Assembly (NCBI GenBank): GCA_041391725.1
Contig: JAWKNL010000015.1
Location: forward strand, 62,001-126,000
Direction of reading: 5' to 3'
Length of the DNA: 64,000 nucleotides
DNA from: JAGQVA01 sp041391725
GTDB lineage: Bacteria > Bacteroidota > Bacteroidia > J057
Part shown: positions 24,644 through 31,381 of the stretch, piece by piece
Position numbering within the stretch: the stretch's first letter is position 1
Layout: each line of letters starts with the position of its first letter
Program-made: the position numbers and the translations under genes
Notes under the pieces: model-generated
Database searches by the model: none
What the model saw: the letters and a program-made list of their open reading frames with translations, nothing else
What the model was told of the DNA's origin: nothing

Positions 24644-26149
24644 TTAGTTGGATGGCCAAAGCTTACTTTTTAATGATCGGGTTAGATAATACCCCCCGGT
24701 TTGGGTTGATTCTCCTTTAAACTCAATTAAACCTGCTGCTTTTAAGTGATGTAAATATCTTTCTATGCTTTTATCTGAAACACGAATGATTTGTTTGTAA
24801 TCAGGCGCACGTTTCCCTTCATTTAGGGTAATTATTTTTAGCAGCAGCCTTAGTTTAGTTTTAAGCGGTTGAGTTATACCGTCAATAGCACCGTCAATAG
24901 CACCGTCAATAAGGTTTTCCTCAATAACATCATTTGATTCCGAGGGAAAAATATATGAAGGAGCCTCCGGGGTAGGAATCATCATTTTAAATATTGGCCC
25001 TTCAAAAAATTGTGGTTGATCATTACTAGAATAAGCTTTTATAAACCGATGAACATTAAGTACTCCAGATCCTAATTCATCAACTCTGCCGAGTTGCATG
25101 AAAAACCTGGCTATCAATGGATTTTTTGGAAATGGAGCAAAGTGATGGGGATCAATAAATCCATATCCATGTGGGTTATTGGCATTTTCAGTTTCTACTT
25201 TACCCATATAAATCACAAATGTGCATGGATAAGCATTCGTTTATTCTCTGTGTACAATGAGGTTTGCGATTACTTCCCTAAAAATCATGGTTCGGAGACT
25301 TCGGCGTTGGTCATTTTGGAGGAAAAATTTATCCGGTAAATGTTTAGCCACAAAATCCATCAATTGTTCATAAGCTTCAACCAGGTTTGTCTGAATGTAT
25401 AGCCTGTCGTCATAACGTGTAGTATTATTTTTTCTTACTAGCGCATCAATTTTATAATGAGGGAGAATTATGTTGAATAAATTATGTTGAATAACTTCGT
25501 CTTTACCTAACAGCAAGGCAGCTGCCAGGGTATAACCCTCTTGGCCCGTTTGAAAATCTTTTTTCCAAAGTCCCGCTTTTTCCAATAATTGATGATCATC
25601 CAGAGAGAGCCAGGGATGGTTGATATTGTGACTCCGAATCAGGTTTCGGATTTTCGGGAAAAGTGTTTCTTTAAAATCTTCAAATCTCAACGCGGGATAT
25701 ACAATATTTTCGGTATAGTGCGTCCGTTTGCGGTTGTATAGTTCAGCAATTAGGTGTGGTTGGGTTACTTTAAAGTCGCCATCATTGCTTCTGTCATAAA
25801 TTGTATTTGCCGTTTTATGAACTTGTGAGCTCGACGGAACTTGAATATGAATAATGTTTTTTTCTTTTTCTTTATAAGTTTGCGGAAAGAGAATAAAAGG
25901 TGGGTCAAGTTTTTGAGGATTATTGGACATGTTAGCGATATTCGCTAACATGGAAGGCAATGCGTTAGGGGCAACACCGATAATGTCAGCATTATCCTTT
26001 ACCCCCAACAAAATATCACCCCCATCCCGGTTAAGCATAGCACAAATCGTTTCAAATAAATTTCCTGGTAGGGAAGTATAGGCCTCCTTAAATTCCAGTT
26101 GTATATTCTCCAACTGTTTTAACAACCGATTTACTCGCTCCAGACTCAT
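24644..26149 (-). pseudogene. AlbA_2/Schlafen-type ATP-binding protein, frameshifted
   Basis: Two adjacent frames together make one RecG-like/AlbA_2 protein. The first (25241-26149) runs from MSLERVNRLLKQ through an AlbA_2 domain (LEFKEAYTSLPGN; MLNRDGGDILLGVKDN) to the HATPase-like end REVIANLIVHRE, then stops. In the next frame TNAYPCTFVIYMGKVETEN, FPKNPLIARFF and LGRVDELGSGV continue the family sequence exactly, ending in a winged-helix domain (IEFKGESTQTGGYYLTRSL). Between HRE and TNAYP there are two bases too many (or one too few), at 25239-25243. Such proteins usually act as accessory regulators or in defence. True loss, or an assembly error, are both possible; a standard slippery site is not evident. 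A 12-base repeat lies inside (24878-24911). Confidence 0.8.
24878..24911. repeat. 12-base tandem repeat within the AlbA_2 gene
   Basis: ACCGTCAATAGC is repeated 2.8 times. In the protein this is the run IDGAIDGAIDG, which joins the two domains. Being a multiple of three it changes linker length without changing frame. Confidence 0.9.
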
Positions 26150-26168
26150 CTTCGTATTTTCTCTTTTT

Positions 26169-26191
26169 CAAAGATAACCATATTCGATATG
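26169..26191 (-). promoter_or_regulatory. Promoter -7 element and palindrome before the AlbA_2 gene
   Basis: On the minus strand TATCTTTG (26169-26176) fits the -7 consensus, about 20 bases before the ATG. Directly upstream is a 13-base palindrome CATATTCGATATG (26179-26191) in the position where a repressor would block the promoter. Confidence 0.5.
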
Positions 26192-26213
26192 AAAAAGAAT
26201 TAATAAAACTTCC

Positions 26214-26246
26214 ATGATAATCAGGTATTCAATTCCTGATTATCAT
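26214..26246. promoter_or_regulatory. Perfect 12-base inverted repeat between two divergent accessory genes
   Basis: ATGATAATCAGG, nine bases, then CCTGATTATCAT. It lies just upstream of a TATTTTTA box (26257-26264) that may serve as -7 element for the ATPase gene starting at 26276. It has no T tract, so an operator is likelier than a terminator. Confidence 0.55.
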
Positions 26247-26275
26247 AAAAAATCCTTATTTTTACACAAAAAAAG

Positions 26276-27436
26276 ATGATCCAGCGAAGTATTTCGGAGA
26301 AGATTCTGTCTTTGGCCCAAAAATTTCCGGTAGTAAGCCTTACTGGTCCCCGCCAGTCCGGGAAAACCACACTGGTTCGCGAGTTATTTCCCGATTATGC
26401 TTATTTGACACTTGAAAACCCGAACCAACGACAGGCCGCAAAAGAGGCTCCACTTGCATTTTTACAGCAAAATACAAAAGGCATCATCATTGATGAAGCA
26501 CAGTACGTGCCGGAAATTTTTTCCTATGTTCAGTTGGAAGCGGATGAGCACAATAAAAGCGGTGAATTTATTCTTTGTGGTTCTCAACATTTTCTGATGA
26601 TGGAAAAAATTACCCAGAGCCTGGCAGGCCGGGTAGCCATATTTAATTTATTGCCACTTTCACTATCAGAATTGCAGGATACTTCCTATAAGCTTGAGGA
26701 TTATATTTCGTATATTTTCCAGGGATTCTTTCCAAGGGTCTATGACAAGCAAATCCATCCCACGGATTATTATCCCAACTATATCCAGACTTATATGGAA
26801 AGAGATGCCCGGCAGGTGGTGAATATTACCGATCTGGGAGCATTTCAGACTTTTATACAACTTTGTGCAGGGCGAATTGGGCAACTTTTTAACCAAAGTG
26901 AGATCGGGAGTTTGGCGGGTATTGACCAGAAAACAGCCCGTCGCTGGTTAACCATACTGGAAGCAGGTTTTCAGGTTTTTACCCTACGTCCCTACTTTAA
27001 AAACTTTGATAAAAGAATCATCAAGACTCCGAAACTATATTTTTGGGATACAGGACTGGCCTGCTCACTATTAGGTATTCAGACGGAGGAGGAGTTGCTG
27101 AATCACTATGCCCGAGGGGCCTTGTTTGAGAATTTTATTATCGTGGAGATGATAAAAAAGTTTTATAATAAAGGTATCAGGCCCAATGTATATTTCTGGA
27201 GAGACCATTCCGGGCATGAAATTGATCTTCTGTTTGATATAGGGGGTAAGTTGTATCCAATGGAAATCAAGTCAGGGCAGGTTTTGCAGAAAGGGTTTTT
27301 TAAAGGAGTCAACCATTTTCTTGAGATTTCCGGCGCAGAGACACAAAATTCCTATCTGTTATATGGCGGTGACCAGAATCTGGATGGCGAAAGTATCAGA
27401 GTTCGTAGTTGGGATCGGCTACCTGATATTATTTAA
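26276..27436 (+). CDS. AAA_14/DUF4143 ATPase
   Basis: 386 residues. Residues 1-180 are a P-loop AAA domain: Walker A GPRQSGKTTL near residue 25, Walker B IIIDEAQYVP, and the sensor-like segment GEFILCGSQHF. Residues about 200-370 are DUF4143 with QSEIGSLAGIDQKTARRWLTIL (winged helix), FWDTGLACSLLG, RGALFENFIIVEMIKKFYNKG and the nuclease-like FWRDHSGHEIDLLFD...YPMEIKSG, which carries the D..ExK pattern of PD-(D/E)XK folds. The family is widespread and often mobile; its role is not clear, with defence and regulatory functions proposed. The A+T-rich surroundings and the upstream 12-base inverted repeat suggest an accessory, self-regulated gene. Confidence 0.88.
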   Translation: MIQRSISEKILSLAQKFPVVSLTGPRQSGKTTLVRELFPDYAYLTLENPNQRQAAKEAPLAFLQQNTKGIIIDEAQYVPEIFSYVQLEADEHNKSGEFILCGSQHFLMMEKITQSLAGRVAIFNLLPLSLSELQDTSYKLEDYISYIFQGFFPRVYDKQIHPTDYYPNYIQTYMERDARQVVNITDLGAFQTFIQLCAGRIGQLFNQSEIGSLAGIDQKTARRWLTILEAGFQVFTLRPYFKNFDKRIIKTPKLYFWDTGLACSLLGIQTEEELLNHYARGALFENFIIVEMIKKFYNKGIRPNVYFWRDHSGHEIDLLFDIGGKLYPMEIKSGQVLQKGFFKGVNHFLEISGAETQNSYLLYGGDQNLDGESIRVRSWDRLPDII

Positions 27437-27451
27437 ATATTTTGCAGATCG

Positions 27452-28525
27452 CTACCCCTCCTCCACGCTCAGAATCCGAACTTTCAGGTTTTTACCTTTG
27501 AGCTCAATTTCGCCGATCTCTTCGAATGTATAACCGCCAATATCACTGAGTTTTTCGGCCAGATCCTGTGAAATCAGCAATCGCTTACCATAGATATTAC
27601 ACTGGGCCTGGATTCGCGCAGCCGTATTGAGCACATCGCCGTGATACTCGATTTCGCGCCGGTCTTCTCCCACTTCTGCTACAGTGATTCGACCGGCATT
27701 CATCCCTGCCTTAAACTCGGGTAGAATGCCATATTGTGACTCATACCATTCTCTGCGGGCGTCCAGCCTCCGGTGAAACCCAAAAAATATCTGAAGACAT
27801 ATATTATCCCGTACACCGGCGTCCATCGACCAACTGATAATCGCTTCATCTCCTACATACTTGTAAATATGTGCATCATAGGAGATCAGTACGCGGTTGA
27901 GGTCAAAAAAACAATCCTGCAACAATCGGGAATACCGGATATGCCCAAGCCTTTCGGCATGGGTAGTCGAAGATTTCAGATCAAGAAACATGATGATCCG
28001 GTTGTCCTCTCTTGGCTGGTGATATTTTCCCAGCAACATACCCAGCATAACTCCACGGCCAAACTTTTTGCTCACCTGGCGCATAAAATTGTACAAGACG
28101 CTCAATACCATCAGATAAATGACCAACCCGAGAAAGGTAAGGGTGGACATATAGTCGAGATTGTAATCAAAAGATTCTGCCCAGGTGCGCCCAAAAAACC
28201 AGACACCGGATGCCGTTGTAACCGGAATAAAAACAGCGATGATAACAAAAAGGTCGATAAAGGTCTCTGTCAGAATGACAATACCGAATGGTTTTCTCCG
28301 GAAACGGTTTCCGGTGACATATTGGTGAAATAACCCCAGCAGGATGCCTCCGATAATCCCGCCGATGGTAGCGGTTGCCGCATCTCCCATTAGTTCCTGC
28401 ATGGGGTAATTGTCTCTTTCCCAAAACCGGATCATGCTATAAACATTTACCCCGATCAGAAAAAATATAGCAGCCCAGAAAATATCGAGCAGTTGCCGGC
28501 GGGTTTTAAAGGAAATGTGGATCAT
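27452..28525 (-). CDS. Membrane-bound adenylate/guanylate cyclase (class III)
   Basis: 357 residues. Four membrane helices occupy about residues 10-150 (LLDIFWAAIFFLIGVNVYS; GGIIGGILLGLFHQYV; FIDLFVIIAVFIPV; FLGLVIYLMVLSVLY). The catalytic domain follows: FLDLKSSTTHAERLG with the first metal Asp, YKYVGDEAIISW with the second, and EIEYHGDVLNTAARIQ with the transition-state Asn. Only one catalytic domain is present, so it must dimerise. The Lys and the residues that choose ATP or GTP are not clear enough to tell adenylate from guanylate cyclase. A possible -7 box CAAAGGTA (minus-strand TACCTTTG) lies at 28574-28581. No receptor gene is adjacent. Confidence 0.9.
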   Translation of the reverse strand: MIHISFKTRRQLLDIFWAAIFFLIGVNVYSMIRFWERDNYPMQELMGDAATATIGGIIGGILLGLFHQYVTGNRFRRKPFGIVILTETFIDLFVIIAVFIPVTTASGVWFFGRTWAESFDYNLDYMSTLTFLGLVIYLMVLSVLYNFMRQVSKKFGRGVMLGMLLGKYHQPREDNRIIMFLDLKSSTTHAERLGHIRYSRLLQDCFFDLNRVLISYDAHIYKYVGDEAIISWSMDAGVRDNICLQIFFGFHRRLDARREWYESQYGILPEFKAGMNAGRITVAEVGEDRREIEYHGDVLNTAARIQAQCNIYGKRLLISQDLAEKLSDIGGYTFEEIGEIELKGKNLKVRILSVEEG

Positions 28526-28723
28526 AGATAAGCAAAATTCAGAAAGCAGGAGTTAATAACCGATCTACTTTTACAAAGGTATAACCTCTTGCCGAAAGTT
28601 TGTCGGGTAAAAAAGGAAGCCGGTAATAAAATTTATCGCTTCGTGAAGGGACTTATGGCATTATGGGATTACATCAAAGATTTGTTTATTTTGGAGCACT
28701 CGATTTTAAACTTTTGCTGCAAA

Positions 28724-29455
28724 ATGAAACGACTACTATTCCTTACCTCCTTATTTTTGCTGATTATGGCTCTTTCCTCATGCGAACCCGGTTCCGGTGG
28801 CGAATCGCCCCTCCCTCCCAATACCTACCAGGTCAAAAAGCTCACCGGCTCCATCACCCTTGACGGCAAAGGAACCGATCCCGCCTGGCAACAGGCCGTT
28901 GTGCTCGATACTTTTATTTTTCCGTGGCTTGAAATTCCCACCCCGCATACAGAATTTCGCGCACTGTGGAATGAAAACTACCTGTTTTTTCAGTTTGTGG
29001 TAGTTGATGATGATGTGGTTATCCATGAAGATACTACCCAGGATCGCTCCGTGCTGGGATCAGACCGGGTGGAACTGTTTTTTGCAGTCAATGATTCCCT
29101 CAATCCCTATTACAGCCTGGAAATGGATCCCCGCACATGGGTGTTTTCATCCATCGGAAGATTTCCCCGTAAGATCGACCCTTCGTGGAAGTGGCCGGGC
29201 CTGGTGACAATGGCAAGCCTTACCGCCGATGGATACATTCTGGAAGGGAGTATTCCGATGGAGTCATTTACCGAGTTGAATCTCTGGCGAAACGAGGCAA
29301 AAACCAGCCTCAATTGCGGCGTTTTCCGGGCAGAGTTTTCCCGCAATGACGACGGTACGGTGGCCCAGAACTGGATCAGTTGGATCATTCCCGATTCGCC
29401 TAAACCCGATTTTCACATTCACAGCGCGTTTGGCTGGTTTGAACTTACCCAATAA
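28724..29455 (+). CDS. CBM9-like carbohydrate-binding lipoprotein
   Basis: Start at 28724 (MKRLLFLTSLFLLIMALSSC), because it opens a lipoprotein signal with lipobox LSSC; 243 residues. The mature part is a single CBM9-type beta sandwich: ITLDGKGTDPAWQQA, FRALWNENYLFFQFVVVDDD, GSDRVELFFAVND, LTADGYILEGSIPMES and WISWIIPDSPKPDFHIHSAFGWFEL. This fold binds sugars in xylanases but also occurs as a stand-alone domain in Bacteroidota. The next gene, a Tat-exported NIF3 protein, follows after six bases, so the two are cotranscribed. Confidence 0.82.
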   Translation: MKRLLFLTSLFLLIMALSSCEPGSGGESPLPPNTYQVKKLTGSITLDGKGTDPAWQQAVVLDTFIFPWLEIPTPHTEFRALWNENYLFFQFVVVDDDVVIHEDTTQDRSVLGSDRVELFFAVNDSLNPYYSLEMDPRTWVFSSIGRFPRKIDPSWKWPGLVTMASLTADGYILEGSIPMESFTELNLWRNEAKTSLNCGVFRAEFSRNDDGTVAQNWISWIIPDSPKPDFHIHSAFGWFELTQ

Positions 29456-29461
29456 AAAATC

Positions 29462-30361
29462 ATGCCTACATCCCGACGTACTTTCCTCAAAAATACAGGC
29501 CTGACCCTTGCGGCCGCCTCTCTCTCCGGAATGCCTCAGATACTGGCACATAATGACCGCAATCGCCGCCCGGATGACATGACGATTCAGGAGGCAATTG
29601 ACACAATCATTGCGGAAATCCCGGGCGGGAGAAAGGCTCAAACAGTGGATACAGTCAAATCCTCCGATCCTTCACAGAAACTCACCGGTATTGTCACGAC
29701 ATTTCTCGCGACAGTGGATGTAATCCGTACTGCCATCAAAAAAGGGGCGAATCTGATTATTACCCACGAACCCACCTATTATAATCACCTCGATGAAACC
29801 GACTGGTTGAAAAATGATCCGGTTTACACCTATAAGCGCGAACTGCTGGAAAAAAATAATATCGTCGTATGGCGGTTCCACGACTACTGGCATACTTACC
29901 GACCCGACGGGATTCTGACCGGATTTTTGCGCGACATGAAATGGGAGAGTTATGTGGATGATACAAATGATAATATTTGCGTTATTCCCGAAACAACGCT
30001 GGAAAAGCTGGCAAAAGAGTTTTCCAAAAAACTCCACCTTGACCGTTGTTTTACAGTAGGCAATCCCTCTCTCACATGTAAAAGAATTGGCCTAATACCC
30101 GGTGCAGCGGGGAGACAAATGCAGATCGGATTCCTCCGGCAGGATATTGATGTGCTGGTTGTGGGTGAGGTCTCCGAATGGGAAACGGCTGAATATGTGC
30201 GCGATGCTTCTCAGGCAGGGATAAAAAAGGGATTGATTATACTGGGTCATGCCCAAAGTGAAGAGCCGGGAATGGCGTATCTGGTGGACTGGCTTCAGGA
30301 CATTATTCCGGATATGCCTGTATATCATGTGCCTGCGACCGATCCTTTCCGGCCGGTTTGA
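29462..30361 (+). CDS. Tat-exported NIF3-like dinuclear metal protein
   Basis: 299 residues. The N-terminus SRRTFLKNTGLTLAAASLSG is a twin-arginine signal. The rest is a complete NIF3/YbgI domain: TIQEAIDTIIAE, GIVTTFLATVDVIRTAIKKG, LIITHEPTYYN with metal His, and near the C-terminus VLVVGEVSEWETAEYVRDA and LIILGHAQSEEPGM with the second His and Glu pair. NIF3 proteins are normally cytoplasmic hexamers with two metal ions, so a Tat leader is unusual; folding with metal before export would explain the need for Tat. Its substrate is unknown. It shares a transcript with the CBM9-like lipoprotein. Confidence 0.88.
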   Translation: MPTSRRTFLKNTGLTLAAASLSGMPQILAHNDRNRRPDDMTIQEAIDTIIAEIPGGRKAQTVDTVKSSDPSQKLTGIVTTFLATVDVIRTAIKKGANLIITHEPTYYNHLDETDWLKNDPVYTYKRELLEKNNIVVWRFHDYWHTYRPDGILTGFLRDMKWESYVDDTNDNICVIPETTLEKLAKEFSKKLHLDRCFTVGNPSLTCKRIGLIPGAAGRQMQIGFLRQDIDVLVVGEVSEWETAEYVRDASQAGIKKGLIILGHAQSEEPGMAYLVDWLQDIIPDMPVYHVPATDPFRPV

Positions 30362-30387
30362 CGTATGAAGACTAGTTATTATCTTTG
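30358..30387 (+). promoter_or_regulatory. Promoter of the IscA-type gene
   Basis: A -33 TTG (30358-30360) and an exact -7 element TATCTTTG (30380-30387) are separated by 19 bases, within the Bacteroidota range. The -33 overlaps the NIF3 stop codon. Transcription would start about 10 bases before the ATG at 30405. Confidence 0.65.
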
Positions 30388-30404
30388 CAGAAAGAATAAA
30401 TGCT

Positions 30405-30743
30405 ATGGAAGATGCGATGATTAAAGTTTCTGAAAGTGCACTGGAGCATATTTCCGTATTGAGAGGAAAGCAGGGGTATGATGATACCTATGGGCTGAGG
30501 GTAAGTGTAGTTGGTGGCGGATGTTCGGGCCTTTCCTATAAGCTTGATTTTGACAATCAGGAGCAACCCGGCGACCATGTAATCGAGGACAAAGGCGTAA
30601 AAATATTTGTGAATATGAAAAGCCTGCTGTATCTGGTTGGTACAGAACTCGACTATACAGGCGGACTGAAAGGCGAGGGATTTCATTTTGCCAACCCCAA
30701 TGCTACACGTACTTGCGCTTGTGGGGAGAGTTTTTCAGTGTGA
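30405..30743 (+). CDS. Iron-sulfur cluster assembly protein, IscA/ErpA type
   Basis: 112 residues (or 108 if the start is the ATG at 30417). The HesB/IscA fold is clear: IKVSESALEHISVLR, LRVSVVGGGCSGLSYKLDFD with Cys40, and the C-terminal TCACGESFSV with Cys104 and Cys106; these three cysteines bind iron or an Fe-S cluster. It carries clusters to target enzymes. There is no adjacent suf or isc operon; it has its own promoter (30358-30387). Confidence 0.93.
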   Translation: MEDAMIKVSESALEHISVLRGKQGYDDTYGLRVSVVGGGCSGLSYKLDFDNQEQPGDHVIEDKGVKIFVNMKSLLYLVGTELDYTGGLKGEGFHFANPNATRTCACGESFSV

Positions 30744-30757
30744 GGGTTTGGCTCTTG

Positions 30758-30804
30758 GCTTTTAGCCTTTAGCTTTTAGCCTTTAGCCTTTAGCCTTTAG
30801 CTTT
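30758..30804. repeat. Heptamer tandem repeat (GCCTTTA/GCTTTTA)
   Basis: Six full copies and a partial of the seven-base unit, four of the full copies GCCTTTA or near it and two GCTTTTA, in the gap after the IscA gene. A seven-base unit is not a coding multiple. Such runs in Bacteroidota intergenic regions vary in copy number. Confidence 0.9.
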
Positions 30805-30836
30805 GGGGGTTTGGGTAAAGGCAAAAAGCAGGGTAT

Positions 30837-31109
30837 ATGCATGAGTTAAAAAAAATAAAACCACTTGAAGGTTTTAAAATTTGGTTGAAGTACGAAGATG
30901 GGAGTGAGGGTGTTGTTGACCTGACACACCTGGTAGGGAAAGGTGTATTTAAAGCCTGGGGGAAGGAGTTAAAGTTTGAAAAAGCATATATTGATAAAGA
31001 AAGTGGCGCATTAAGCTGGAGTGAAGAAATTGATATTTGTCCTGACAATCTATATTTTAAATTAAAAAAGATTGATCCCAGAGATGTATTTTTAAAAAGC
31101 ACATTTTAA
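30837..31109 (+). CDS. DUF2442 protein
   Basis: 90 residues. The DUF2442 pattern is visible: IKPLEGFKIWLKYEDGSEGVVDLTHLVGKGVF, then EKAYIDKESGALSWSEEIDICPDNLYFK. This family usually occurs beside a DUF4160 gene, in either order, and a broken DUF4160 frame lies right after it (31124-31270). The pair is suspected to be toxin-antitoxin-like, but the activity is not established. A second DUF2442 gene is at 51350-51646. Confidence 0.85.
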   Translation: MHELKKIKPLEGFKIWLKYEDGSEGVVDLTHLVGKGVFKAWGKELKFEKAYIDKESGALSWSEEIDICPDNLYFKLKKIDPRDVFLKSTF

Positions 31110-31123
31110 ATACCACAAATTAG

Positions 31124-31270
31124 TTCGTTTTTTTGGATAACCATATTAAATGTACTTTGCCACTTGGGTTAATTGTAGAATGGGCTACTTTACATCAGGG
31201 TGAATTGCTGGAAAACTGGAAAAGAGGAGAAAACCTGGAGACTCTTCACAAAATAGATTCGCTTAGTTAA
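31124..31270 (+). pseudogene. DUF4160 C-terminal remnant
   Basis: Without a start codon of its own, the frame from about 31124 to the stop at 31268-31270 reads IKCTLPLGLIVEWATLHQGELLENW and ends in LHKIDSLS. The segment VEWATLHQGELLENW matches the DUF4160 C-terminus. The HxHxxxx part of the family, at the front, is missing. It follows the DUF2442 gene directly, so the natural partner of that gene appears to have been lost. The rest of the stretch up to 31381 holds only a likely promoter region for the penicillin acylase. Confidence 0.65.
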
Positions 31271-31381
31271 AAAGCAACCGCATTTTTACCTTTTCCGGCG
31301 CAATTTTTGTCTTTTTTTGGTTTTTAGGCGCACAATCTTTATTATCCGGCTTTATATCCTCACCTAGGGATTTCTACTTCT

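Noticed and set aside
24878..24911. 12-base tandem repeat as a CRISPR fragment
   Set aside because: The copies are directly adjacent with no spacers and are translated in frame as IDGA repeats.
24644..28525. Integrated mobile element carrying the AlbA_2 and DUF4143 genes
   Set aside because: No integrase, transposase, tRNA site or direct terminal repeats were found at either edge, so only the accessory nature of the genes can be claimed.
30758..30804. Heptamer array as telomere-like or CRISPR sequence
   Set aside because: It is short, without spacers and in the middle of a circular-type gene order; a slippage repeat is enough.
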